Source: SZUA-309 sp050185825 (lineage in GTDB: Bacteria; Pseudomonadota; Gammaproteobacteria; Pseudomonadales; Azotimanducaceae). From it: a stretch of 64,000 nucleotides of DNA. The stretch is from the NCBI GenBank assembly GCA_050185825.1, contig JBFWZA010000012.1, positions 124,001-188,000 of the forward strand. The letters are read 5' to 3'. This document shows, one piece after another, positions 1-8,518 of the stretch. How positions within the stretch are numbered: position 1 is the stretch's first letter; each line of letters begins with the position of its first letter. The notes below the pieces were generated by a model, which made no database searches, had not been told where the DNA came from, and saw only the letters and a list, made by a program, of their open reading frames with translations. The translations under genes and the position numbers were made by a program.

Positions 1-1
1 G

Positions 2-379
2 GTGGCTATCGGCTACTGCGTGGTGAGCGGCGTACTGCTGTTTGCGGGATTCCAGCAGGCGCCGGGGATGGCACAGCTCATGCTGATCGGAGTGGGGATG
101 TTCTTCGCGGCCGGCACCAGCGGGCCTGCTGGCGCCATGGTGGCCAACCTCACGCATCCGCTCATTCACGGCACGGCGTTCGCGACCCTGACGCTGGCCA
201 ACAACCTGCTGGGGCTGGCGCCGGGACCGTTCGTCACCGGTCTGGTGGCAGACCGGATCGGGCTCTCCGGAGCGCTCGAGTGGCTGCCGCTGGTGAGCCT
301 GGGCGCGATCGCGGCGTTTCTCGCCGCCTATCGGGTCTTCCACCGGGATCTCGAGCGGATCGAGGCACTTCGCCGATGA
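2..379 (+). CDS. MFS transporter, C-terminal fragment (5' end outside window)
   Basis: Partial inner-membrane protein; about 125 residues are visible and the reading frame runs in from the left edge. The visible part has four hydrophobic segments, a glycine/alanine-rich stretch and a short basic tail, and looks like the last helices of a major facilitator superfamily permease, for example the stretch ANNLLGLAPGPFVTGLVADR, which resembles MFS helix 11 and its following loop. The substrate cannot be read from this fragment. The stop codon overlaps the start of the next gene (ATGA at 376-379), so the two are probably translationally coupled. Confidence 0.75.
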   Translation: MAIGYCVVSGVLLFAGFQQAPGMAQLMLIGVGMFFAAGTSGPAGAMVANLTHPLIHGTAFATLTLANNLLGLAPGPFVTGLVADRIGLSGALEWLPLVSLGAIAAFLAAYRVFHRDLERIEALRR

Positions 380-1386
380 ACGTTTCCCTTGCCCGGGTGC
401 AGCAGCAGTCGCGGGCGCTCTGGCCCGGCGTCCTGGTCAGCCTGACCGTGGCGGCGGCTGCCGGATTTCTCTCCGACCACTACGGGGCGCCGCTGATGCT
501 GTTCGCGCTGCTGCTCGGCATGGCGGTGAGCTTTCTCGGCGAGGAAGGAGTGTGCCGCGCGGGCATCGAGTTCGCGGCGCGGTCGATCCTGCGCCTGGGC
601 GTGGCGCTGCTCGGAATCCGCATCACTTTCGAGCAGATCTCGGCGCTGGGCTGGGAGCCGGTGGTGCTGGTGATCGGCACCGTCGTGCTCACCATCGGCG
701 TTTCCATGGCCGTGGCCAGAGCCATGAAGTTCAACGTGCTGTTCGGGCTCCTGTCCGGCGGTGCCACGGCCATCTGCGGCGCGTCCGCCGCGCTCGCGCT
801 GTCCGCGGCGCTGCCCGCTCACCCGGGCAAGGAGCGGGCGACGCTGTTCACGGTCATCGGCGTCTCGACCCTGTCCACACTCGCCATGATCGCCTATCCC
901 ATGATCGTGCAGGCGCTGGGGCTGGATCCGGTAGCGGCCGGCGTGTTCCTCGGCGGAACGATCCACGATGTCGCCCAGGTGGTGGGCGCCGGCTACAGCC
1001 TGTCGGAGCAGACCGGTGATACCGCGACGGTGGTCAAGCTGATGCGTGTCGCCATGCTGCTGCCGGTGATCGTCTGCGCATCGATGATCACGCGCATGGG
1101 TCACGCCGGGGAAGCGTTGGCGAAGCGGCCGCCGCTGCTGCCCTGGTTTGCCGTCGCCTTCGTGATCCTGGTGGCGGTGGGCAGCACGGGTTGGATTCCG
1201 TCTGCCGTGCAGCAGGCGGGTAATCAGGTTTCCCTGTGGTGCCTGGTGACGGCCATGGCGGCCATCGGCATGAAGACCCGGCTCAAGGAGCTGGTCTCGG
1301 TGGGCGTGCGACCCATCGTGCTGATGCTCGGCGAGACGATCTTCCTCGCCGTGCTGGTGCTGGCGGCGCTGCGCTGGGCGGCGTGA
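376..1386 (+). CDS. YeiH/UPF0324 family putative sulfate exporter
   Basis: 336-residue polytopic inner-membrane protein of the YeiH (UPF0324) family, annotated elsewhere as putative sulfate exporters, although the substrate is poorly established. About ten hydrophobic segments are visible. Family-typical stretches are LLGMAVSFLG near residue 45, the glycine-rich SGGATAICGASAALA near residue 133, and GGTIHDVAQVVGAG near residue 195, which carries the conserved HD pair. The ATG at 376 is chosen because it overlaps the upstream stop (ATGA) and leaves a short cytoplasmic N-terminus; the longer frame upstream is only the shadow of the MFS gene. Confidence 0.85.
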   Translation: MNVSLARVQQQSRALWPGVLVSLTVAAAAGFLSDHYGAPLMLFALLLGMAVSFLGEEGVCRAGIEFAARSILRLGVALLGIRITFEQISALGWEPVVLVIGTVVLTIGVSMAVARAMKFNVLFGLLSGGATAICGASAALALSAALPAHPGKERATLFTVIGVSTLSTLAMIAYPMIVQALGLDPVAAGVFLGGTIHDVAQVVGAGYSLSEQTGDTATVVKLMRVAMLLPVIVCASMITRMGHAGEALAKRPPLLPWFAVAFVILVAVGSTGWIPSAVQQAGNQVSLWCLVTAMAAIGMKTRLKELVSVGVRPIVLMLGETIFLAVLVLAALRWAA

Positions 1387-1485
1387 GGGGAACCAGGCCC
1401 GTCCCTCAATTCAGGTCCTCGGAAAGTCACCTGCAAGGGACGGGCCGTGGAAACGGCAATGCCTGCCGGATCCGCAGGAGCCGGA

Positions 1486-2025
1486 TCAGAAGGTGAAGGT
1501 CGCACCCAGCGTGTACATCCACACCTCGTCGGCGATGTCGAAGTATTCCACCTCGCCGCGCACGCCCAGGCCGAAGAGCTCGAGCTCGAGACCGACACCG
1601 GCGGCGAAGTCGAAACCATCGTCATCGGCTTCGAACTCGTCGAACAATGTGGCTTCCGCATCCCAGTAGATGCCGCCGCCCTTGGCGAAGCCACGGATCG
1701 GGCCGAGGGGAATGCCCACCACGGCGAAGGCATCGAGTCCGTAGGCGTCGACCTCGATGTCGCTGTTGGACGGTTTGCCGAAATCCACGTAGCCGCCTTC
1801 CAGGGCAAACAGCCCGTTGAACTGGTAGCCGCCGAAGATCTTGAAGGCGAAGTCGCTCTCGTCGAAGTCATCGATGTCTTCGAAGTCGATATCCACCTTT
1901 TCCTGGAAGCTCGCTGCACCGACGCTGGCGCCGATGTAGAAGCCGTCGTCCTTCGCCATGGCGGCGGAGGTGTAGAGGAGCGCACCGATCATCAGGCCGA
2001 TGGGTGCCATGCGAAACGTCGTCAT
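1486..2025 (-). CDS. Small outer-membrane beta-barrel protein
   Basis: 179-residue exported protein. A signal peptide is clear (MTTFRMAPIGLMIGALLYTSAAMA, then KDDGFYIGASVG). The mature part has alternating aromatic/polar strands, acidic Asp-rich loops (around residues 45-60 and 110-125) and a terminal strand ending TLGATFTF, a C-terminal Phe outer-membrane insertion signature. It resembles eight-stranded OmpA/OmpW-like barrels (OMP_b-brl), but no specific function is recognised. The start at 2025 is chosen over a longer frame because it begins the signal peptide and has a purine-rich stretch upstream. It is a monocistronic-looking gene facing the YeiH gene. Confidence 0.75.
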   Translation of the reverse strand: MTTFRMAPIGLMIGALLYTSAAMAKDDGFYIGASVGAASFQEKVDIDFEDIDDFDESDFAFKIFGGYQFNGLFALEGGYVDFGKPSNSDIEVDAYGLDAFAVVGIPLGPIRGFAKGGGIYWDAEATLFDEFEADDDGFDFAAGVGLELELFGLGVRGEVEYFDIADEVWMYTLGATFTF

Positions 2026-2150
2026 ATCCCTTGTCTCCAGATCGCGAGGGGGGGGTAGCCGTTCACGGCCCATCCGTGACCGACCGGCAGGCAGTGTAGG
2101 CATCCCGCGATGCGGGAGGTACTCGTAGGTTTACTAGTGGCGAGCGACGT

Positions 2151-3083
2151 TCAGAGCTGATCCGTTTCCGGCAACCGGTCGGGTGTCGGGACCCAGGAAA
2201 TATCGGGATCGTAGGCCGTGATGGCGGAAGCCGTCTCCTCGGTCTGCTGGCCCAGATCCTGCTGGTACACCAGGCCCTGGCGGTTGGTGATGAAGGTCAT
2301 GACGCCGGAGTTGCCGTACTTGGCCGGCCAGGCGATCACCGCGAACCCCCCGGTCATCAGCCCGTCGTCGTTCAGATAGTCGCGCTCGCCGCCCGGTGCG
2401 TGCTCGCCCTGCCGGGTGAGCATCCGGTAGAGGTAGCCGTGGAACGGCTGCGGCGATGGGCTCCTCGCTTCCGAGTCCGCCAGCAGTGCGCCCAGCGGGC
2501 TCTCGCCGGCGATCTCGTCGGCCGGCCAGTACAGACCGTCGTGATTGCCTTCGCTGCTCAGGAACTGCCGGGCGTAGGCCCGCCGCTTGCCGTCCCGGCC
2601 GTGCTGCCGGTATTCCCGCTGGGCATCGACGATCTCGTGCATCGCGGCCAGCGTCCAGAGCTCGTTGCGGCCGATCCGCCGATTGAGGAGTTCCTCCCGG
2701 CCCGCCTCGGTGTCGAATCGCCAGCCGTTCTCGACCCGGGTGAGCGGAATGGGCCACGGCCAGGCCGCGTCGCCCAGCAGGGCGATCTTCGTCTGCTCGT
2801 CGAAGTCTTCGAAGGTCACGTTGCTCTCGATCATGGCTCTGACCCGCGCCACGTCCTCCCGGTCCGCCTCGTCGTCGCCGGAGCGGAACAGATCCGCGCT
2901 GCCGGGGCCGAAGATGGCTTCGATCTGCGCGTCGTCGATCCTTTCGCCGTCGCTCCTGTCCACCATGGCGGCCAGCGCGCCGACGGCGCCTTCCGGCGTC
3001 TCGAACACACCCGGATCCGGCGGCTGACAACCGGCAGCAAGCAGCAGGAGCATTCCGCCGACGCAGAACCCGATTCGTCTCAT
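2151..3083 (-). CDS. DUF2950 family lipoprotein
   Basis: 310-residue predicted lipoprotein. The signal peptide MRRIGFCVGGMLLLLAAGC has a lipobox (LAAGC), so it is probably membrane anchored in the envelope. The body matches the DUF2950 pattern: an N-terminal ETPEGAVGALAAMV stretch, a central RRIGRNELWTLAAMHEIVDAQREY block, and a C-terminal GGFAVIAWPAKYGNSGVMTFITNRQGLVYQQDLG block. It follows the DUF3300 gene by 23 bases, the usual pairing of these two families, so they form one operon. The molecular function of the pair is unknown. The start at 3083 is preferred to 3110 because it begins the signal peptide directly after a GAGGAGAC ribosome site. Confidence 0.85.
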   Translation of the reverse strand: MRRIGFCVGGMLLLLAAGCQPPDPGVFETPEGAVGALAAMVDRSDGERIDDAQIEAIFGPGSADLFRSGDDEADREDVARVRAMIESNVTFEDFDEQTKIALLGDAAWPWPIPLTRVENGWRFDTEAGREELLNRRIGRNELWTLAAMHEIVDAQREYRQHGRDGKRRAYARQFLSSEGNHDGLYWPADEIAGESPLGALLADSEARSPSPQPFHGYLYRMLTRQGEHAPGGERDYLNDDGLMTGGFAVIAWPAKYGNSGVMTFITNRQGLVYQQDLGQQTEETASAITAYDPDISWVPTPDRLPETDQL

Positions 3084-3106
3084 CGTCCCCGTCTCCTCGT
3101 GCTTAC

Positions 3107-4489
3107 TCACCGTCGACCTCCGAAACCGCCGCCGCGCATGCCGCCGCGGGATCCACCGAACGAGGTCGAGCCCCGGCTCATGGCGCCGCGGGAGCTGGAC
3201 ATCCGATCGATGGACGGGCTGCGCGAGCCGCTGTAGGCCGACGAGCGGCTGGACCGGCTGCTGCGGTCTGAGGTGCCGACACGGCTGCTCGCTGAGCGGT
3301 CTCCCACAGAGGCACGATCGCCTGCCGAGGCACGATCGCCCGCCGACGCGCGATCGCTTACGGAGGCGCGGTCGCCGACCGAGGCGCGATCCGTCTGTCC
3401 GGGCCTCTGGGACGGGTAGGAGGCTGCCCGATCCCTGGACGAACCGCCGGCCATCCGGTTGTCCACGCCGGTGCGGCCCCGCGCCTGCTCGCGGGTCACC
3501 CGGTTCGAGCCGGCGGTGGCGCCGTTGCGCTGCGCCACCTCCTCGCTCCGGTAGTTGACCCCTTTGCGGTGGCTCGCATCATGCTGCCAGGTCGACTTGC
3601 CGTCACCACGGCCGGTGTTCTGGATGCGGTCGCGATCGGCGTTGATGTTGGTTTCGCGGTTGAAGTCGTTGTAGCGGTCGATGTCGATGTCGATGTCCGA
3701 ATGCCCCCAGCCCCAACCGCAGTTGCCCCAGATGGCGCCGCCGACGATGACGCCGAAGCTGAAGGAAACGAAGCCATAGCCCGGCGATGGCGGGTAGTAA
3801 AATGGCGGGTAGTAGTAGGTCGGATAGCTCCACCCGGCATACACCACGGTCGGCGAGTAGGTGGGCACATAGATCACCTCCGGGTCCGAGGACTCGATGA
3901 TGATGATCTTGTCCTCCTGCTGGGTGACCACCTGCTGCTCGGTGGTCTTCAGGTTGCCGGCGTCGTAGGCCTTGCCGCGCATGCGCTGCACCGTATCCAT
4001 CAGCTCGGTCTTCTGCCCCAGAAAGGCGTCGCCCATGTCCTGGGTCCAGTCCAGGTTCTCGCTCATCTGGCTGAGCACGTTCGGGAGCGAGCACAGCGAC
4101 TTGATGCTGGGATCCCAGTCCTCTTTGAGCAGCGCCTCGTTCAAGGCGTCGTCCTTCAGGTCCGGGTGCTTCTTCATGAAGCGGTCCGCCTCCACCACCT
4201 CCAGCGGGTAGGTGGAGGCCATCAGGATCTGCGAGAGGAGCGCGTCGGGGTAGAGGGCGATGGGCGCCACGAGCTGCTCGAGCTGATCGTTGGCGAACGC
4301 GTCGTCGGCGGCGGGCGCATCGGCTCCGCCGGCATCGGAGTCCGGCGCTGTGGCGGCGGGGGGGATGACCTCCTCCGTCAGTGTCGGGTTCCCCTGGCTG
4401 GCCGGTTCGGCCGCCGCTGCGCCCAGAGCGATGACGGGCGCCGCTGCCAGGGAGCCGATCAGCGTGATCCGGAACCAGTATGTTCGCAT
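3107..4489 (-). CDS. DUF3300 family envelope protein with low-complexity C-terminal tail
   Basis: 460-residue exported protein. A signal peptide (MRTYWFRITLIGSLAAAPVIALGAAAA) is followed by an acidic linker, then the DUF3300 core (LVAPIALYPDALLSQILMAS, residues about 72-91, through EVIYVPTYSPTVVYAGW), then a Tyr/Pro/Gly-rich stretch. The last 130 residues are a Ser/Arg/Gly-rich tail with five tandem six-residue RASxxD units, ending in a GGMRGGGFGGRR-type glycine-rich terminus. It heads a two-gene operon with the DUF2950 lipoprotein. The start at 4489 has a GGGAGGCACC ribosome site. Function is unknown; the tail suggests surface or cell-wall interaction, which is inference only. Confidence 0.85.
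   Translation of the reverse strand: MRTYWFRITLIGSLAAAPVIALGAAAAEPASQGNPTLTEEVIPPAATAPDSDAGGADAPAADDAFANDQLEQLVAPIALYPDALLSQILMASTYPLEVVEADRFMKKHPDLKDDALNEALLKEDWDPSIKSLCSLPNVLSQMSENLDWTQDMGDAFLGQKTELMDTVQRMRGKAYDAGNLKTTEQQVVTQQEDKIIIIESSDPEVIYVPTYSPTVVYAGWSYPTYYYPPFYYPPSPGYGFVSFSFGVIVGGAIWGNCGWGWGHSDIDIDIDRYNDFNRETNINADRDRIQNTGRGDGKSTWQHDASHRKGVNYRSEEVAQRNGATAGSNRVTREQARGRTGVDNRMAGGSSRDRAASYPSQRPGQTDRASVGDRASVSDRASAGDRASAGDRASVGDRSASSRVGTSDRSSRSSRSSAYSGSRSPSIDRMSSSRGAMSRGSTSFGGSRGGMRGGGFGGRR
3297..3391. repeat. Five tandem ~18-bp repeats inside the DUF3300 gene
   Basis: Read on the minus strand, five consecutive units encode DRAS(V/A)(G/S). Codon choice differs between units (GTC/GTA/GCG/GCA/GTG for the variable residue), so the repeats are diverged at third positions rather than recent duplications. 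They lie in the disordered Ser/Arg-rich tail. Confidence 0.85.
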
Positions 4490-4583
4490 CGGTGCCTCCC
4501 GTTTGATGCGGTCAGAGTACGGGCAGGGGCGGAGGAGCGGTACTCGCAATTCTCCCAGTGCCCGGCAGCGCCGTCGGCCTGCA

Positions 4584-6035
4584 TCAGCCGACGGTCAGCA
4601 TCCATGGTACGCCGACGAGCAGAAACACGCCGAAGAAGATGCCGCCGAAAATCGCCCCCAGCCGCCAGTAGTCGGCGGCGGGCAGATAGCCGCTGCCGTA
4701 GTACACGGGGCTCGAGCCGGTGGCGAACGGGCTGATGATGCCCATGATGCCGAGCTGCAGGCACAGGCCGAGCGAGAGCAGAGGCAGGTTCACACCCGGG
4801 ATCGTCGAGGCCACGGCCAGCAGCACCGGAATCATGGCGGTCACGTGGGCCGTGATGCTGGCGAACAGGTAGTGGCCGAAGAAGTTGATCGCCAGCAGCA
4901 TGGCCACGGCGATCGCCGGCGTGACGCCGTGGAGACCCGTTGCGACGCTCTGTGCGAACCAGGTGACGAATCCCACCCGGGTCAAGCCGTCGGCGAGGGC
5001 GACGAGGGTGGCGAACCAGGCAAGCGTGTTCCAGGCAGCCCTGTTGCTCGTGATGTCGTCCCAGCTGACGACCCCGAGCAGCAGCATCAGCGAGATCACC
5101 ACCAGGGCGGCCGTCGTCGCGTCGACGAAGCCAGCGCCGAAGATCCACAGGAGGAGGGCAATCACCACCAGAACACCCAGGGTGATTTCCCGCCGGCTCA
5201 GGGGTCCCATCTTCGCGAGCTCCCCGGCCGCCCAGGCGGGCACCTCGGAGCCTTCCTTCACCTCGGGCGGGTAGATCCAGTAGACGAGCAGGGGCAGCAG
5301 CACGAGCAGCAGGATCCCGAAGGGTGCTGCGGCGACGAACCAGTCCAACCAGCCGAGCTCCACCCCGACGGTCTTGTTCACCAGCTCCGCCGCCAGCAGG
5401 TTCGGCGCCAGCGCGGTCAGAAACAGCGAGCTGGTCACACAGGTGGAGGCGATGGCCACCCACATGAGATAGGAGCCCACCCGGCGCATGGACGGATCGT
5501 TGGGGTGGGAGTCGTACAGCGGTGGCAGGTTGCGGATCACCGGGTAGATCGTGCCGCCGCTGCGCGCCGTGCTCGAGGGTGTGAAGGGGGCCAGCAGCGT
5601 GTCCGCGATCGTCACCGCGTATCCCAGCGTCAGCGTGCGCCGGCCCATGGCCCGCACGAGCAGCAGGGCGATCCGCTTGCCGAGTCCCGTCCGGTCGTAG
5701 CCCATGGCGAACATGAACGCGCCGAAGATGAGCCACACCGTCGAGTTCGAGAAGCCGGACAGCCCCCAGCGGATGGCCGCCAGGGTAGGCTCGAAATCGG
5801 GCCGGGAGAGCTCGGAAGGGGAGAACAGGGTCCAGGGCGACAGCGTCGCGATCAGGGTAACGCCGATCAGACCGACCGCCCCACCGGGCAGCGGCTCGAA
5901 CACCAGGGCGACGATGACACCGGTGAACACCGCAAAGAAGTACCAGGCGTGCTGGTCCAACCCTTCCGGAGCCGGCACCATCGCCAGACCCGCCGCGATC
6001 GCGACCGGCGCGACGGCGTGCCAGTTCAGCGCCAT
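4584..6035 (-). CDS. DASS/CitT-type anion:dicarboxylate permease
   Basis: 483-residue inner-membrane carrier of the divalent anion:Na+ symporter/antiporter family (SLC13; CitT/YbhI branch), moving C4 dicarboxylates or similar anions. Family marks include GAFMFAMGYDRTGLGKRIAL near residue 100, the substrate-loop region LLAPFTPSSTARSGG (about residues 148-162), and a C-terminal GIISPFATGSSPVYYGSGYL loop. About twelve hydrophobic segments are present. The ATG follows GGGAGGAATC. It is divergently transcribed from gltS, 147 bases away, and sits beside glutamate and glutamine genes, so import of a fumarate- or 2-oxoglutarate-type product, or exchange against it, is plausible. Exact substrate is not readable. 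Confidence 0.85.
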   Translation of the reverse strand: MALNWHAVAPVAIAAGLAMVPAPEGLDQHAWYFFAVFTGVIVALVFEPLPGGAVGLIGVTLIATLSPWTLFSPSELSRPDFEPTLAAIRWGLSGFSNSTVWLIFGAFMFAMGYDRTGLGKRIALLLVRAMGRRTLTLGYAVTIADTLLAPFTPSSTARSGGTIYPVIRNLPPLYDSHPNDPSMRRVGSYLMWVAIASTCVTSSLFLTALAPNLLAAELVNKTVGVELGWLDWFVAAAPFGILLLVLLPLLVYWIYPPEVKEGSEVPAWAAGELAKMGPLSRREITLGVLVVIALLLWIFGAGFVDATTAALVVISLMLLLGVVSWDDITSNRAAWNTLAWFATLVALADGLTRVGFVTWFAQSVATGLHGVTPAIAVAMLLAINFFGHYLFASITAHVTAMIPVLLAVASTIPGVNLPLLSLGLCLQLGIMGIISPFATGSSPVYYGSGYLPAADYWRLGAIFGGIFFGVFLLVGVPWMLTVG

Positions 6036-6182
6036 GATTCCTCCCGTGCAGGCAGACAGGCCGAAGCCGATCGCCGCACCATAAAGGAAAGTCGATTCGC
6101 TCCGGAACTGGTAAATCTGCGGGTTTCACGAAGCTCTCCGGGGCTGGTAGGTTGTTCGACAGGCGAAGGCGAGGCGGGAGAG

Positions 6183-7406
6183 ATGGAGTTTCAGGACGGC
6201 ACCCTGCAGATCGGATCCTTCTTCGCGGTCACGATCGGCATCATCGTGCTGTTCGTCGGCAAGCGGATCAACGAGGCCGTGAGCTTCCTGCGCGAGTTCA
6301 GCATCCCGGAACCGGTGACCGGCGGGCTGCTGGTTTCCGTGCTGCTGGCGCTCGTCTACGCCCTCGGCGGCGTGGCCGTCGATTTCGAGCTCGGCGCACG
6401 GGACTTCCTGCTGGTGTACTTCTTCACCACCATCGGCATCAACGCCAACGTCAGGGACCTGCTGGCCGGGGGTAAGCCGCTCGTGATCCTGCTCGTCGTT
6501 ACCATCGTCCTGATGGTGTGCCAGGCGCTCGTCGGGGTGTCGGTGGCGACCGTGCTCGGCCAGCCTGGGGAGATCGGCCTCCTGGGGGGCACCGTCTCCC
6601 TGATCGGCGGCCACGGCACGGCCATTGCCTGGGCGCCGCGATTCGCCGAGGAGCACGGCGTCGCCAGTGCCCTGGAGATCGGCGTCGCCTGCGCGACCTT
6701 CGGACTGGTGCTGGCGAGTCTGATGGGCGGCCCTATCGCCAAGTTCCTGATCGATCGCTACGACCTGCATCCTGCCAGCAGGCAACAGCTCGACGTGGGC
6801 GTGGTGCCGAAGGCGCAGGGTGGTGCCCTCGAGCCGTACGACTTCCTGGATGCGTTGCTGGCCATCCATCTGTGCGTGGTGATCGGCGTGCTGCTGAACT
6901 CGCTCATTGCCACCACGGGCCTCGACCTGCCGCTGTTCGTCACCTGCCTGTTCGCCGGCATTCTCGTGACCAACCTGCTGCCCGCGTCGTTTCCGCGCTT
7001 CTCGGGCAGGTCCTGGCCGAGCCGCACCCCGGCCATCGCCTTCATCGCCGACCTGTCGCTCGGCACGTTTCTCGCGATGTCGCTGATGAGCATGCAGCTC
7101 TGGGAGCTGATCGATCTGGCGGGGCCGATGATCGTCATCCTCACCGCGCAGTTCCTGCTGGTGGTCGCCTTCATCTTCCTGGTCGTCTTTCCGGTGCTCG
7201 GCCGGAACTACGACGCCGCCGTCGTCGCGGCCGGTTTCGGCGGCTTCGCGCTGGGCTCGACGCCCACGGCCATGGCCAACATGTCGGCGGTGACCATCCG
7301 CTACGGTGCCTCGAACCTGGCCTTCCTGATCGTTCCGCTGGTCGCTGCCTTCTTCATCGATCTGTTCAACGCGATGCTGATCACGACGCTGCTGGGTTAT
7401 CTCTGA
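6183..7406 (+). CDS. gltS: Sodium/glutamate symporter GltS
   Basis: 407-residue inner-membrane Na+:glutamate symporter. Two pseudo-symmetric halves each carry the glycine-rich re-entrant loop typical of GltS: SLIGGHGTAIAWAPRF near residue 140 and GFGGFALGSTPTAMANMSAV near residue 350. The N-terminal block TLQIGSFFAVTIGIIVLFVG and GITAxA-like helices fit the family length (about 400). The ATG at 6183 is chosen because it has GGCGGGAGAG just upstream and gives the standard length; a much longer frame exists upstream but is antisense to the DASS gene. The glutaminase gene starts one base after the stop, so glutamate import and glutamine deamidation are co-expressed. Confidence 0.93.
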   Translation: MEFQDGTLQIGSFFAVTIGIIVLFVGKRINEAVSFLREFSIPEPVTGGLLVSVLLALVYALGGVAVDFELGARDFLLVYFFTTIGINANVRDLLAGGKPLVILLVVTIVLMVCQALVGVSVATVLGQPGEIGLLGGTVSLIGGHGTAIAWAPRFAEEHGVASALEIGVACATFGLVLASLMGGPIAKFLIDRYDLHPASRQQLDVGVVPKAQGGALEPYDFLDALLAIHLCVVIGVLLNSLIATTGLDLPLFVTCLFAGILVTNLLPASFPRFSGRSWPSRTPAIAFIADLSLGTFLAMSLMSMQLWELIDLAGPMIVILTAQFLLVVAFIFLVVFPVLGRNYDAAVVAAGFGGFALGSTPTAMANMSAVTIRYGASNLAFLIVPLVAAFFIDLFNAMLITTLLGYL

Positions 7407-7407
7407 C

Positions 7408-8394
7408 ATGGCGCGGGAAGACGTCAGAGCCGGGCTGCCCGCCATGCTGGCCGCCGTGCACGATGAGCTGACGGGCGTCGCGGAGGGCCGGGTGGCCAGC
7501 TACATTCCCGAGCTCGCCTGCGCCGATCCGAACTGGTTCGGCATTGCGGTGGCCACCACCGACGGCGTGGTCTTCGAGTGCGGCGACTCGGCGCAACCGT
7601 TCACCATCCAGTCCGTGTCCAAGCCCTTCGTCTACGGTCTCGCTCTGGAGATGCACGGCCGCGACCGGGTGCTGGAGCGGATCGGTGTGGAGCCCTCCGG
7701 AGAGTCGTTCAACTCCATCATCCTGGACGAGCGCTCCAACCGGCCCTTCAACCCGATGATCAACTCGGGCGCCATCGTCACCGCCGATCTGATCGAGGGC
7801 CCCGACTTCGCGGCGCGCAGCAGCCGGATGATCGACATGCTCTCCCGCTATGCCAGCCACAGGCTCGGTGTGGACGATGCCGTGTTCGCCTCCGAGCGAA
7901 CCACCGGGCACCGCAATCGGGCCATCGCCCACCTGATGTCCAGCTTCGGCATGCTGAGCGACAAGCTGGAAGAGACCCTCGAGCTCTACTTCCAGCAGTG
8001 CTCCGTGCTCGTCACCTGCCGCGACCTGGCGGTGATGGGCGCGACGCTGGCCAACTGGGGCGTGAACCCGCTGTCGGGTCAGCGCGCCGTGGAGGCGCCG
8101 TACGTGAAGGACATTCTCAGCATGATGCTGAGCTGCGGCATGTACGATTACTCCGGAGAGTGGGCTTATCGCGTGGGGTTGCCGGCCAAGAGCGGGGTCG
8201 GCGGCGGCATCGTGGCCGTGGTGCCGGGGCAGGGGGCCATCGCCACCTTCTCACCACCGCTCGACGAGAAGGGCAACAGCGTGCGCGGCATCCGCGCCAT
8301 CGAGAAGCTCGCCGACCACTACGGTCTGCACTTCCTGGAGAGCGTTTTCCGCGGCAACACGCTCGGCAGCGCGATGCGGGTGGAGACGGACTGA
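7408..8394 (+). CDS. glsA: Glutaminase A, cytoplasmic
   Basis: 328-residue serine-dependent beta-lactamase-like glutaminase (L-Gln to L-Glu plus ammonia). The catalytic S-x-x-K is at Ser69-Lys72 (IQSVSKPF). Other family marks are NSGAIV near residue 115, CSVLVTCRDLAVMGATLANWGVNP near 200 and GLPAKSGVGGGIVAVVPG near 255. No signal peptide is present, so it acts in the cytoplasm. It begins one base after gltS, implying translational coupling. A second, exported paralogue lies at 22592. The length is slightly above the usual 305-310 residues because of a short C-terminal extension. Confidence 0.95.
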   Translation: MAREDVRAGLPAMLAAVHDELTGVAEGRVASYIPELACADPNWFGIAVATTDGVVFECGDSAQPFTIQSVSKPFVYGLALEMHGRDRVLERIGVEPSGESFNSIILDERSNRPFNPMINSGAIVTADLIEGPDFAARSSRMIDMLSRYASHRLGVDDAVFASERTTGHRNRAIAHLMSSFGMLSDKLEETLELYFQQCSVLVTCRDLAVMGATLANWGVNPLSGQRAVEAPYVKDILSMMLSCGMYDYSGEWAYRVGLPAKSGVGGGIVAVVPGQGAIATFSPPLDEKGNSVRGIRAIEKLADHYGLHFLESVFRGNTLGSAMRVETD

Positions 8395-8518
8395 CCTGGG
8401 ACATTTCCCGGTTTACACGCCCCGGGAGAGGACCTAGCCTGAGCGACCGGTTCAAAGGCACGCAACCACGGACAACATCACCGGCGCTCGGCCCGGCGCC
8501 TGCAGCGATTCCGCGCTC

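Noticed and set aside
4290..7406. A 1038-residue open frame on the plus strand
   Set aside because: Only its last 407 residues (GltS) resemble a protein; the rest is antisense to the DASS permease and has an arginine/glutamine-rich shadow composition.
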